Source of the DNA: Geodermatophilaceae bacterium URHB0062
Lineage (GTDB): Bacteria; Actinomycetota; Actinomycetes; Mycobacteriales; Geodermatophilaceae
Assembly: GCA_000620185.1 (NCBI GenBank)
Contig: JHVO01000019.1
Span: 1 to 50,049 of the forward strand
Length of the DNA: 50,049 nucleotides
Direction: 5' to 3'
A program made the translations under genes and the position numbers. Every line of letters begins with the position of its first letter. Positions within the stretch are counted from its first letter, which is position 1. Below, piece after piece: positions 40,002-49,517 of the stretch. The notes under the pieces are model-generated. The model ran no database searches. It saw only the letters and a list, made by a program, of their open reading frames with translations, and had not been told where the DNA came from.

Positions 40002-40436
40002 TCAGCCCTGCGCGGGACCGGGCCACGCCAGCCGTTGCCGCAGCAGGACGTCGAGGTCGAACACCTCGCCGTCGCCGGCGCCCTTGCCGACGACCAGCGG
40101 CGGCGGGGTCGGCTCGACGTGCACGGTGCGCCACCGGCCGAACCGCTGCGGGGGCACGTTGAGCACGTAGAAGCTGCCGTCCGTGCCGAGGCCGACCGAG
40201 CGGTTGGCGCGCAGGTACCACCCGACGAGGCCGGTGCGGTAGCGACCGGACCCGGACCAGGGACGAGCCGTCAGTTCCTCGGTAGGCAGCCCCGACTCGG
40301 TGGCCTGCTCGATGAACCGGTCGATGAGCACCTGCGCCTTCGCCGACTCCTCCTGCGCACGGCGCCGCTGCGCCTGGACGTGGTAGGTGGCTCGCTCGGC
40401 CTGCTCGCGCCGGTGCTCGGCGGCGTCGTCGACCAT
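40002..40436 (-). CDS. Actinobacterial conserved hypothetical protein
   Basis: The protein has 144 residues. ATG at 40436 is preferred because GGAGG lies 5 bases upstream; an in-frame ATG at 40448 has none. The N-terminal half is a basic helix (HRREQAERATYHVQAQRRRAQEESAKAQVLIDRFIEQA), likely a coiled coil. The C-terminal half is a compact beta domain: RTGLVGWYLRANRSVGLGTDGSFYVLNVPP, WRTVHVEPTPPPLVVGKGAGDGEVFDLDVLLRQRL. No catalytic motif. Similar proteins are common in high-GC actinobacteria, unassigned. It is the next gene downstream of the kinase-like gene on the same strand. Confidence 0.75.
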   Translation of the reverse strand: MVDDAAEHRREQAERATYHVQAQRRRAQEESAKAQVLIDRFIEQATESGLPTEELTARPWSGSGRYRTGLVGWYLRANRSVGLGTDGSFYVLNVPPQRFGRWRTVHVEPTPPPLVVGKGAGDGEVFDLDVLLRQRLAWPGPAQG

Positions 40437-40493
40437 CGGGACCTCCATCGGGTCGAGAGGTCTATTCGACGACGTCCGGGGTGAACGCGCCTG

Positions 40494-41696
40494 TCAGGCG
40501 TGCTCGGAGAGCTGCCGGGTCAGCTCCGCCACCAGTTCCACGGAGTGCTGGTTGGTGTTCGCGTTCTGCCGCAGCTCATGGACCGCCACCTTGGATGCGT
40601 AGGTGTCCAGCAGTGCGTCGAACGTCGCCAGCAGCGCGTCGTCGTCGAGGTCGAAGAGGTCCTGCAGGAAGTCCTGCTTCTCCTTGTCCAGGCTCCGGAA
40701 GCTGGGGGCCATCTGTTCCCTGATCTGCTGCACGTCGGTGATCGGCGTCAGGCGTGACCGCTCGAGGGACGGATCGAAGGAGACGACCAGGAACAGGTCG
40801 ATCGGCGTCACGTGCTGGATCGGGACGTCGAACTGCTCGGCGAGCTCGGTGGACAGCAGCACGATCTTCTCGTCCCTGCTGCCCAGCTCGTCGACCGGTG
40901 TCGAGGCGACGACCCGGTGGAAGGTCTCGGCGTCGATCTGCGGGTAGAAGGAATCGGTCGTGTGCTCGATCCAGTCGACCAGCTGGGGATAGGCGACCAG
41001 CGCGCCGATGCGCAGGCCGGCCTTGTTCGGAAATCCACAGCCCTCGAGGTGTGTGCCCCCGTTCCGCAGGAACAGGTTGTCGTTGGTGACCAACCGGGCT
41101 CCCGGCTGGGCCAGCAGGTTGACCAGCGTGCTGGTCTTGCCGGCGAACTTGCCGCCGATGATGCAGATCCCGGCGTCGTTCCAGACGCACGCAGCCGAGT
41201 GGAACGGCAGCCAGCCCTTCTCCATGAAGAGCAGCTTCATCAGATTGCGGAGCGACCGCTTGACGGTCTTCTGACGGTCCTTGAGCCGACCGGGAGCCGA
41301 GACGAGGACGCTCCTGTCCGGCCGGGACAGGAGGAAGCAGTTCTCCTCGACCTTCCCCTTCTCCTCGTCGACCTCCCGGCTGTGGACGACGCGGTGCTGC
41401 GCATCGACCTCGTACTCGGTCTCCTGCTCCGAGCGCCGGTGGCCGCGCGTGAGCGCCAGCTCCTTCAGGCGCGAGAAGACGGCGGGATCGCTGCTGCTGT
41501 ACACCGCCGCGTCGGTCCGGCTGTTCGCCGTCACCGTGAAGTAACCGCCGAAGAACCGGGCGAACCAGTCGAGGAGGTCGGGTTCATCGCTGTGCAGCCC
41601 CACGGAGATGCCCTGGTACTCGAAACAGCCGTAGGTGCCGACGTCGGACACGTCGGTGAACATCCGCCGGACGTCAGGTGCAGTTGTCTGATCCAT
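40494..41696 (-). CDS. HPr-kinase-like P-loop protein (PEPCK/HprK superfamily)
   Basis: The protein has 400 residues from ATG 41696. The centre reads LPFHSAACVWNDAGICIIGGKFAGKTSTLVNLLAQPGARLVTNDNLFL, with a P-loop at residues 181-190 and a Walker-B-like acidic NDN, as in HprK-type kinases. The N-terminal 130 residues are a mixed domain (GVGLHSDEPDLLDWFARFFGGYFTV-like); the C-terminal 130 are helical. No HPr, PTS gene or lasso-peptide precursor lies nearby, although HprK homologues serve as tailoring kinases in some RiPP clusters. The upstream same-strand gene encodes a secreted propeller. Substrate unknown. Confidence 0.75.
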   Translation of the reverse strand: MDQTTAPDVRRMFTDVSDVGTYGCFEYQGISVGLHSDEPDLLDWFARFFGGYFTVTANSRTDAAVYSSSDPAVFSRLKELALTRGHRRSEQETEYEVDAQHRVVHSREVDEEKGKVEENCFLLSRPDRSVLVSAPGRLKDRQKTVKRSLRNLMKLLFMEKGWLPFHSAACVWNDAGICIIGGKFAGKTSTLVNLLAQPGARLVTNDNLFLRNGGTHLEGCGFPNKAGLRIGALVAYPQLVDWIEHTTDSFYPQIDAETFHRVVASTPVDELGSRDEKIVLLSTELAEQFDVPIQHVTPIDLFLVVSFDPSLERSRLTPITDVQQIREQMAPSFRSLDKEKQDFLQDLFDLDDDALLATFDALLDTYASKVAVHELRQNANTNQHSVELVAELTRQLSEHA

Positions 41697-41703
41697 CGAT
41701 GCG

Positions 41704-41717
41704 ACTCCTCAAGGAGT
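41704..41717. promoter_or_regulatory. Ribosome site inside a small inverted repeat
   Basis: Before the kinase-like gene, AGGAG is part of ACTCCT-N2-AGGAGT. A hairpin of 5 bp with a 4-base loop could hide the ribosome site. Tentative. Confidence 0.35.
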
Positions 41718-41837
41718 GCTCACAACCCGCCAGCATGGTTCTCGGGTGCCGCACGGCGTGCAAGACCCTGGCGGCCTCACGGCGGCGCGATGCGCGATGA
41801 GACGGGTCACGACCGTCGGCACAGGACGACGGGCGGC

Positions 41838-43082
41838 TCAGAGCGGGAAGAACGCGATCCGCTTGTGGGTCTCACCGGCGATCTCCTCGGTGTCGCTCGG
41901 CACCCAGAGACCCTGCGGTGTGGCGTACAGGTCCATGCCGCCGACGCCGCGCGTCTTTCCCGGGTTCCAGCTGCTGGCCAGCCCGGTGGTCGGGTTGATG
42001 GCCGCGATGCCCTTTCGCTCGACAGCGCCCGGTCCGGGGGCCTCCAGGCCATAGGGGTTGTTCAGCCAGCGCGGGTGACCCTGCACGTAGACGGCAGCAC
42101 CCGTGACGACGACGGAGTGCAGCGTGTCGCCCCCGGTGTAGTTGATCCAGGTCGGCCGCGTCGGGTTCGGAATCGCCGTCTCGAACCGCGCGGCGGCGTC
42201 GCAGACCATCAGGCCGATCTGGTTTGCCGGAGTGAACGAGCCGGTCGTGACCATGACGAAGTACTTCCCGTCAGGCGAGAAGTCGACGTCGCGCATGTAA
42301 TCGTCGCGCCTCGTCAGGCACTGCTGCGCGAGGGGCGGGTAGCGCCACGCGTCGAGCGTGGTCGAGGTCGCACCCAGGTCGACCACGAACGCCCGCCCGC
42401 GCGGCTGACCGGAGACTGTGGTGAAGTTCCCGACGGCGACGAGCCGCGTGCCCGCGGGATTGACCGCGAACTTCTGCACCTTCGTCGGTTCCGGAGGATC
42501 CGCAGCGGAACCGCTGACGCCGAGGTTGATGTAACCGGTGTCAGCACCGGTGACGGGGTCGACCGCCTGGAGGGCCTTGCGGAAGGCGCCGCCGATGATC
42601 AGCCGGCCTCCGACGAAGTGGGCGTCGCGGACTCTCGCACTCAAGTGCGCGTCAAATTTCGGGTCCAGCGATCCGGTGGTGAGGTTCAGCTTCGCCAGCC
42701 CGCGGCGGCCCACCCCGTTGACGGTGGTGAAGTCACCGCCCACGTAGAGCGAGCGACCGTCCGACGCGAGTGCCCACACGGGGCCGTCGGTCCTCGCCGT
42801 GAACGCCTGTACGACCCCGGTGGTCGCGTTGAACGAGAACAGGTTCTGCCGGGCGAAGGTGGCGCCCTTTGTCACGGAGGTGAAATACCCGCCCGCGTAC
42901 ATGATGGCGCCGACCTGCAGCAACTTCTGGACGGCGCCGTCGTTCACGTCCGGGGTGAAGCCCGCCGGGTTGGTCGACACCTCCGTCGGCTGCCCCACGC
43001 CCGCGGTCGCCGGGGACGCGGTCACCAGGGCGACCGCCACCGCCAGTCCGATGGCCGCCGCAAATCTCGAGGTCGCCCGCAT
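41838..43082 (-). CDS. Secreted beta-propeller protein
   Basis: The protein has 414 residues from ATG 43082. The signal peptide is MRATSRFAAAIGLAVAVALVTASPATA. The mature part is made of repeats with a G-G-x-F-T-x-V signature: VGAIMYAGGYFTSVTKG, SLYVGGDFTTVNGVGRRGLAKLN, RLIIGGAFRKALQAVD, RLVAVGNFTTVSGQPRGRAFVVD, then SPDGKYFVMVTTGSF. These are typical of actinobacterial delta-60-like propellers in extracellular proteins. The region from 320 on (YTGGDTLHSVVVTGAAVYVQGHPRW) closes the ring. No enzymatic site recognised. It is 141 bp upstream of the HprK-like gene. Confidence 0.85.
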   Translation of the reverse strand: MRATSRFAAAIGLAVAVALVTASPATAGVGQPTEVSTNPAGFTPDVNDGAVQKLLQVGAIMYAGGYFTSVTKGATFARQNLFSFNATTGVVQAFTARTDGPVWALASDGRSLYVGGDFTTVNGVGRRGLAKLNLTTGSLDPKFDAHLSARVRDAHFVGGRLIIGGAFRKALQAVDPVTGADTGYINLGVSGSAADPPEPTKVQKFAVNPAGTRLVAVGNFTTVSGQPRGRAFVVDLGATSTTLDAWRYPPLAQQCLTRRDDYMRDVDFSPDGKYFVMVTTGSFTPANQIGLMVCDAAARFETAIPNPTRPTWINYTGGDTLHSVVVTGAAVYVQGHPRWLNNPYGLEAPGPGAVERKGIAAINPTTGLASSWNPGKTRGVGGMDLYATPQGLWVPSDTEEIAGETHKRIAFFPL

Positions 43083-43252
43083 CGCCGCCGCCGAATCGGT
43101 TTCATGAGTGAGGCGACCGTCTTCGTACCGCCATCCGCACGGCTGCGCGATCAACGATCCGGCCGTTCCGCCGGAGCGCCGGTCCGGCTTCACGGTGCGG
43201 GGTCGCCGCGTGACGCAGTGCATGCCTGCGACGGCCGGAGGAGACTCGGCAG

Positions 43253-43939
43253 ATGACTTCGGGAGCCGTCCGCCATCCGGCCGAGGACGCCGAGATCTGG
43301 ATCATCTGCGGCAACTCGTGCGCCGGCAAGACCACGACGGCCCGCCTGCTCGCGCAGCGACTCCCACGCGCGGCGCACGTCGAGGGCGACGAGATGCAGC
43401 GACTGATCGTCTCCGGCTCCCGGTGGGCGACTCCCGGGGACAGCGACCCCCTCACCGGGCGCCTGACCGGCGAGGCGGGCGCCCAGTACGCACTGCGCAT
43501 CCGCAACGCGTGCCTTGTTGCCGCCGCGTTCGCGGATGCCGGGATCTCCGCCGTCGTCAGCGACACCGTCATCCACGAAGGGTTCGAGTCGCTGACCGAG
43601 GTCCTGAACGGCCGGCCGGTCAACTTCGTCGTGCTCCGCCCGCCTGTCGCGGTGCTCCGGCAGCGTGGGATCGACCGACTGCCCCAGGAAGCCGCCTACC
43701 TGGCGGAGCGCTACGGCGACGCGGATCACCCCGAGGCGGCCGCGTTCGCCGCTCGTGTCGAAGCCGCTGCCGGCGACGGGCCTGTCGACGAGTTCGAGGG
43801 CATCATCGAGCGGGGCCTCGATCGCCTGCCACCCGTCGGACTTCGGATCGATCCCAGTGGCCTCGATCCGCAGAGCGTCGTGGATCTCCTGCTGAGTCGC
43901 CGGGCCGAGGCGCGATGGACGGCGCGGAGTGTGCACTAG
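43253..43939 (+). CDS. P-loop kinase-like protein (AAA_33 / small-molecule kinase type)
   Basis: The protein has 228 residues from ATG 43253 with GGAGGAG upstream. Walker A is GNSCAGKTT (about residues 20-28), followed by HVEGDEMQRL and the lid-like FVVLRPPVAVLRQRG. The arrangement matches AAA_33 or chloramphenicol-phosphotransferase-like kinases that phosphorylate small molecules. The insert SGSRWATPGDSDPLTGRLTGEAG is acidic/Gly-rich and may form the acceptor site. It is divergent from the propeller gene and is followed by the duplicated ychF end. Substrate unknown. Confidence 0.82.
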   Translation: MTSGAVRHPAEDAEIWIICGNSCAGKTTTARLLAQRLPRAAHVEGDEMQRLIVSGSRWATPGDSDPLTGRLTGEAGAQYALRIRNACLVAAAFADAGISAVVSDTVIHEGFESLTEVLNGRPVNFVVLRPPVAVLRQRGIDRLPQEAAYLAERYGDADHPEAAAFAARVEAAAGDGPVDEFEGIIERGLDRLPPVGLRIDPSGLDPQSVVDLLLSRRAEARWTARSVH

Positions 43940-43968
43940 TACCCGGGACTCGCACCACGGGCCCTGTG

Positions 43969-44014
43969 TCACACGTTGAAGCGGAACTCCACCACGTCGC
44001 CGTCCTGCATGACG
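43969..44014 (-). repeat. Duplicated ychF 3' end, distal copy
   Basis: This segment matches 45401-45446 at 45 of 46 positions. It reads, on the minus strand, as the last codons of YchF plus its stop (VVEFRFNV then stop); the one change is silent (GTC to GTG). No further YchF sequence follows, so it is an orphan fragment. Confidence 0.88.
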
Positions 44015-44178
44015 GTCCCGTCAGGAGTTGCCCGTGCCACACCGCATCGCTCCATCCATCGGAGCACGATCGCTCTCTATCGGACCCCTTCTGACCTGCT
44101 ATTTTGCCCCCGAGGACGCGCTCCGTCGACTCGCACTCGTCTCTAGGATCGGACCAACCTCGGCGTTAGAGTCGACTC

Positions 44179-45267
44179 GTGCGCGACGAGCTCGTGCGCG
44201 ACCGCGGGCATCATCCGGGATTGGATGGGGTCCGTGGCGTAGCAATCCTCCTGGTCCTCGGCCAGCACGCCCCGACGAGGCCGCTCATCGACGGCTTCGT
44301 CGGTGTGACCGTGTTCTTCTGCCTGTCGGGGTACCTCATCACCACCCTCTTAGTCCGCCAACTCCTCACCGGCAGCATCGATGTGCGGGCGTTCTATCGC
44401 CGACGCGCGGCGCGTCTCTGTCCGGCACTGCTGACGGTCGTGGCGGTGACGATCGTGGTCCTGCTCATAGGCCGACGAGACCTCGGCGTCGGGCAGATTC
44501 TCGCTCCCGCTGGCGCAGCTGTCGCCTATACAACGAGCCTCTTCGACTGGACTGGCCACGTTTTCGCCACGAAGGACTACTTCAACTACACATGGTCGCT
44601 CTCGGTCGAAGAGCAGTTCTACTTGCTCTGGCCGTTCGCACTGCTCTGGGGATGTCGTCGCAATCCCCGCCTGTTCGCAGCGGTCATCGTTTCGCTCATC
44701 GGGGTCACCCTGGTACTTGACCTCTACCTCGGCCTGAGCCGAGCGGTGAAATACGATCAGCACGAGTATTTCGGGAGCGACACGAATGCATTACCTATCC
44801 TGGCCGGCGCCTTGCTTGCGATTGTTCTTCACAACGGCTGGCCGTCTCGGACGGTTCGGTATCTTGCACCCTGTGCACTGCTAGCCGTTGCCCTGCTGCC
44901 CGTCGTGGCATACCGGAACGACACCTATCGCCCCTCCCTGGTGATCGTCGCGGGGACCGGACTGACGCTCGTGGCATTGATCGGTGTCGTGACGCGGCCG
45001 CGATCAGCGACTGGGTCGCTGTTGGCAAGCGGCCCCATGCGGTGGCTGGGCGAACGCTCGTACTCGATCTATCTCTGGAACGTTCTGGCGCGAATCGCGA
45101 TACTCAAGGTGTTCGGACATACGCTCGTCGGTGATCTCGCCTGGATTGCCATGTTCGTCGTCCTGGCCGAGGTGAGCTACCGGTTCGTCGAGCGGCCGCT
45201 GCGCGCCAAGCTCGCGCAGAAGCGAGACCTCCCCGCCCCCCCGGTTCTCGGTCCAGTTCGTGCGTGA
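44179..45267 (+). CDS. Membrane acyltransferase (acyltransferase-3 / OafA type)
   Basis: The protein has 362 residues from GTG 44179; the start is not fixed by a ribosome site. The N-terminus has the family hallmark GLDGVRGVAILLVLGQHA, with catalytic-type His, then FVGVTVFFCLSGYLITTLL and the FYRRRAARLCPALL motif. Ten or so hydrophobic helices run to RFVERPLRAKLAQKR. Such enzymes O-acylate surface polysaccharides or lipids using acyl-CoA. Base use is more AT-rich than its neighbours and the gene is bracketed by duplicated ychF ends, both signs of acquisition. Confidence 0.92.
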   Translation: MRDELVRDRGHHPGLDGVRGVAILLVLGQHAPTRPLIDGFVGVTVFFCLSGYLITTLLVRQLLTGSIDVRAFYRRRAARLCPALLTVVAVTIVVLLIGRRDLGVGQILAPAGAAVAYTTSLFDWTGHVFATKDYFNYTWSLSVEEQFYLLWPFALLWGCRRNPRLFAAVIVSLIGVTLVLDLYLGLSRAVKYDQHEYFGSDTNALPILAGALLAIVLHNGWPSRTVRYLAPCALLAVALLPVVAYRNDTYRPSLVIVAGTGLTLVALIGVVTRPRSATGSLLASGPMRWLGERSYSIYLWNVLARIAILKVFGHTLVGDLAWIAMFVVLAEVSYRFVERPLRAKLAQKRDLPAPPVLGPVRA

Positions 45268-45367
45268 GGTCCGTACGGGTATGGCCGGTTGTGGGAGCCC
45301 GTATGCCCGGTGAGAGGCGGGGGAACGGGGGACGCTACTCGAGGCGGTGGCGCGGTCCGGACCTCCA

Positions 45368-45400
45368 CCATCGGCGGACCTGCCGGCGATGGCGGTTGTT

Positions 45401-45402
<2 letters not shown>
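45368..45402 (+). terminator. Rho-independent terminator of the acyltransferase gene
   Basis: CCATCG-g-CGG / CCG-g-CGATGG form a hairpin of nine pairs with one internal mismatch and a 5-base loop, followed by GTTGTTT. It is the only T-tailed terminator in the window, which fits foreign origin of this segment. Confidence 0.65.
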
Positions 45403-46474
<1,072 letters not shown>

Positions 46475-46519
46475 GGGAGTCCAGCGTAGGCGGAGGCGCG
46501 CAGCCGCTCGGCCGCCCGG

Positions 46520-46822
46520 TCAGTTGATGCAGGACGTCCCGGAGAAGGACGCCCCTCCGCCGTCGGAGCTCCCCGCGCTCGGCCGGGCCGGCAACGGAGA
46601 GGCAGGGGACGGCGCGGCGGACGGCGACGGCGAGGGAGACGAGGTCGAGGCGACGGTCCGCCCGTCCGAACCGAGCGTCAGCGTCAGCTCCGCCACCGAC
46701 GAGGACGCGGCCACCGCGGCGCCCGGCACCGCCGCGGCCACCGCCTTCGCCTGCGCCTCCTCGCCCTTGGGATAGGTCACCGTGGTGAGCGTGGTCGACG
46801 CGCGCGAGCCGGACCGGGGCAC
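46520..46822 (-). CDS. LytR-C-terminal-domain-like remnant or small protein
   Basis: About 100 residues; GTG 46822 is one possible start, another is GTG 46897 inside the 3' end of the MFS gene. TVTYPKGEEAQAKAVAAAVPGAAVAASSSVAELTLTLGSDGRTV matches the LytR_C fold found at the end of LCP-type and related envelope proteins. The remainder is Ser/Pro-rich and ends SFSGTSCIN. Normal LytR_C proteins have an N-terminal membrane helix and linker; neither is present. It is probably a truncated gene, but the domain itself is intact. Placed between the MFS exporter and ychF. Confidence 0.5.
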   Translation of the reverse strand: MPRSGSRASTTLTTVTYPKGEEAQAKAVAAAVPGAAVAASSSVAELTLTLGSDGRTVASTSSPSPSPSAAPSPASPLPARPSAGSSDGGGASFSGTSCIN

Positions 46823-46883
46823 CTGATCCCGCCCGCATGCCCGCAGGTTAGGTCGCGGTCCTGGGGATTCCGGTGGCCTCGGC

Positions 46884-48077
46884 TCAGCGCAGAGCACCGC
46901 GTGCTCCTGAGGCGGCGGTCGCGGCCCGGATCAGCGGGCGGCCGAGTGCCAGTGACACGAGCAGGGATGCCACTCCCAGCACCGCCATGGCGGACGCCGT
47001 CGACACCAGGTCGGCCAGTGCGCCGGCCATGACGGCGCAGATCCCCTGGGTGGTCATGCGGGCCGAGGACTCCGCCCCCAGCACCTGGCCGCGCAGGGCC
47101 GGCGGCGTCAGCGCGACCAGCCACTCCTGCTGCGCCAGCGAGGCGGCGTACCCGGCGGATGCGACGGCGACCAGCACCGTGGCGACCGCGATCCCGGGAG
47201 CGGGGGCGAAGGCGAGGAAGGGCGCAGCCAGCAGGAGGCGCAACGCGGTGTTGGTCCTGCGGCGACCGTCCGCGTCGAGGAAGCGGCCGACGTACAGGTC
47301 ACCGCACATCATGCCCAGCGCGCCGGCGGCGAACAGCAGCCCGGCGCGCTCCTCCGCGTAGGGCACGAAGAGCGCCTCACAGCCGACGATCAGCCCGTTG
47401 GGAATGCACAGCGCGAGAACCAGGGTTCGCGTGTGCCGCTCGGCGAGGAGCCGGCGATTGCCGCGCCAGGTCTCGCCGAGCCCGGCACGGGCGGCGCGCC
47501 GCGGCGGGCGCTCGGCGATGCCGAACAGGAGCACGGGCACGGCGACGGCCGACACCAGCGCGGCGAGGACGAACACCTGTGGCGCCGTGAAGGTGCTCAG
47601 CAGCAGTCCGCCCCCGGCGAAGCCGACGATCTGGAAGGCGCCGACGGCGACGTTCATCGTCGATCGGGCCAGCGGGAAGCTCTCGGGCGGCACGACCTCG
47701 CTGAGCAGCCCCCAGCGGACGCCCGAGCCGATGGAGATGACGTACGCGGCAGCCAGGACGATCAGCAGCCGCATCGTCGTCCCCAGGTCCGGGATCGTCT
47801 GGAGCCCGAGGGACGCCGTCGTGAGCGCCCCGACGACGGCGAGGGTGCGCCGGGGCGGGCTGGCGTCGGCCGCCGACATCAGCGTCGTGGCCCCGAGCAT
47901 CTGCGCCATCGACGGACCGAACATCGCGATCGCGGTCAGCAGCGCCGATCCGGTCTGCCGGTGGACGACGGTGGCGAGCGCCAGGCTGGACATGGTGCCG
48001 GCCACCGTCGACAGCGCGGTGCTGGTCCAGAGGGCCCGGAACTCGGGCTGCGCGAACAGCGCTCGGTAGGTCAGCAC
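46884..48077 (-). CDS. MFS-type exporter
   Basis: The protein has 397 residues from GTG 48077. Twelve-helix MFS pattern: first helix RALWTSTALSTVAGTMSSLALATVV, then LLTAIAMFGPSMAQMLGATTLMSAADASPPRRTLAVVGAL, VIGSGVRWGLLSE-like loops, a central cytoplasmic loop (ERPPRRAARAGLGETWRGNRRLL) and second-half helices ending VLGVASLLVSLALGRPL. It resembles drug-efflux or siderophore-export members (EntS-like). The divergent winged-helix gene 57 bp away is the likely regulator, a frequent pairing in actinobacteria. Confidence 0.9.
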   Translation of the reverse strand: MLTYRALFAQPEFRALWTSTALSTVAGTMSSLALATVVHRQTGSALLTAIAMFGPSMAQMLGATTLMSAADASPPRRTLAVVGALTTASLGLQTIPDLGTTMRLLIVLAAAYVISIGSGVRWGLLSEVVPPESFPLARSTMNVAVGAFQIVGFAGGGLLLSTFTAPQVFVLAALVSAVAVPVLLFGIAERPPRRAARAGLGETWRGNRRLLAERHTRTLVLALCIPNGLIVGCEALFVPYAEERAGLLFAAGALGMMCGDLYVGRFLDADGRRRTNTALRLLLAAPFLAFAPAPGIAVATVLVAVASAGYAASLAQQEWLVALTPPALRGQVLGAESSARMTTQGICAVMAGALADLVSTASAMAVLGVASLLVSLALGRPLIRAATAASGARGALR

Positions 48078-48134
48078 CCGACGAGCCTGAGCTGGACACC
48101 GCCGGACGCCCAGAGTTTCGCCTACTGTCGAAAC

Positions 48135-49136
48135 GTGGGTGAGTTCATCGTCGACGCCGACGTCATGGCCCGCACCCGTTTCGGCACCTCGCAGCTGACC
48201 GAGACGCTGTCCGGGCTGCTGATCCTGCTGTCGCGGGACGTCCGGCCGTGGCACCGCGACTGGCACAACGCGAACGTCGCCGCGCTGGGCACCCGACTGG
48301 CCGACGATCCGGTGGGCGCCGCGCTGGTGCGGCACGCCTTCGGCGCCACCTGGACGGCGGACTTCCTCACCGTGCCGCCGTCGGCGCCCGATCTCGACCT
48401 CGACGAGGAGCTGCAGTACCTCGAGTCGCTGGACGACGCCCGGATACGCACCGACCTCGAGTTCGTCTCCGGACCGCTCTCACCCGAGCTCACCGCCGCC
48501 GGCCTCGCGTGCACGGCCGCCGAGCTGCTCCGCTGGGTGTGGCGGCAGACGATCCGCGACGAGTGGGACCGCCGGCTCCGGATCCTGCGGGCCGACGTGG
48601 TCTCCCGCACCGCCCGGTTGAGCAGCGAGGGCTGGTCGGGCGCGCTGGACGGGATCGCACCGGGCGTCCGCTGGCTGAAGAACGGCCGACTGCAGGTGAA
48701 CGCGCACCCGTATCCGCCGCGGGACATCCGCGGCCGCGACCTGCTGCTCATCGCCGCACACAGCCGGGGTAGCTGGGTCAGCTGGCGGCTTCCTGACCTC
48801 TACGCGGTGGTCTATCCGGTCACCGGGATGTTCGCCTCGGCACCCGCTCCACTGTCCGAGCCCCTGGTCCGCCTGCTGGGCCGCAACCGCGCCCGCCTCC
48901 TGACCATGCTGGCGGCACCGACCAGCACCAGTGCGCTCGTCGCGGCCACCGGCCTGCCGCTGGGCAGCGTGGGTGGGCACCTGCGCGTGCTGCTGGACGC
49001 CGGCCTCCTCGAACGACGGCGTTCGGGGCGGGAGGTCCTGTACTGGCGCAGCCCGGTCGGAACGACGCTGGTCGAAGCGCCCGGCACCGACGGAGCGGCG
49101 GAACGCGGTCTGGTGCCGCTCCTCTCCGGGCGGTAG
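48135..49136 (+). CDS. ArsR-like winged-helix regulator with DUF5937-type N-terminus
   Basis: The protein has 333 residues from GTG 48135. The N-terminal 230 residues (MARTRFGTSQLTETLSGLLILL, WHRDWHNANVAAL, WLKNGRLQVNAHPYP, RGRDLLLIAAHSRGSWVSW) form the ligand-type domain seen in DUF5937 proteins. The C-terminal wHTH is LLTMLAAPTSTSALVAATGLPLGSVGGHLRVLLDAGLLERRRSGREVLYWRS. It is divergent from the MFS exporter and followed by a cupin 10 bp downstream. It probably represses the exporter until a ligand binds. Confidence 0.88.
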   Translation: MGEFIVDADVMARTRFGTSQLTETLSGLLILLSRDVRPWHRDWHNANVAALGTRLADDPVGAALVRHAFGATWTADFLTVPPSAPDLDLDEELQYLESLDDARIRTDLEFVSGPLSPELTAAGLACTAAELLRWVWRQTIRDEWDRRLRILRADVVSRTARLSSEGWSGALDGIAPGVRWLKNGRLQVNAHPYPPRDIRGRDLLLIAAHSRGSWVSWRLPDLYAVVYPVTGMFASAPAPLSEPLVRLLGRNRARLLTMLAAPTSTSALVAATGLPLGSVGGHLRVLLDAGLLERRRSGREVLYWRSPVGTTLVEAPGTDGAAERGLVPLLSGR

Positions 49137-49146
49137 GCAGGACGCC

Positions 49147-49506
49147 ATGCCTGAAGCGATCGACCTGGCCGCAGTCCTCGCCTCGATCGAGCAGCCGTGG
49201 CAACCCCGCACCGTCGCCGTCCTCAACGACTACGACGTCCGTGTCGTGCGCACCCACGGCGAGTTCACCCGGCACAGCCACCCCGAGACCGACGAGGTCT
49301 TCCTGGTTCTCTCCGGCTCGCTGACCATCCGCTTGGACGACGGCGAGGTGGATCTCGGCCCTGGCCAGCTCTACGTCGTCCCGAAGGGCACGCCGCACCA
49401 GCCGTATTCCGCCGAGGGCGCCGAGGTCCTGCTGGTCGAGCCGAGCGCGACCGTGAACACCGGCGACACCCCTAGTGCGCTCACCGCGGAGCGCCGCGCC
49501 GTCTGA
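49147..49506 (+). CDS. Small cupin-domain protein
   Basis: The protein has 119 residues from ATG 49147, 10 bp after the regulator stop. Cupin motif 1 is FTRHSHPETDEVFLVLSGSLTIRLDDGEVDLGPGQ with His, His and Glu metal ligands; motif 2 is VVPKGTPHQPYSAEGAEVLLVEPS with the last His. The substrate is unknown. Its coupling to the regulator suggests a part in the same response, perhaps ligand modification. Confidence 0.9.
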   Translation: MPEAIDLAAVLASIEQPWQPRTVAVLNDYDVRVVRTHGEFTRHSHPETDEVFLVLSGSLTIRLDDGEVDLGPGQLYVVPKGTPHQPYSAEGAEVLLVEPSATVNTGDTPSALTAERRAV

Positions 49507-49517
49507 ACGCCCGAACC

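Noticed and set aside
47433-48134. 700-bp N-terminal extension of the ArsR-like regulator
   Set aside because: It overlaps the MFS gene in antisense; GTG 48135 starts the recognisable protein.
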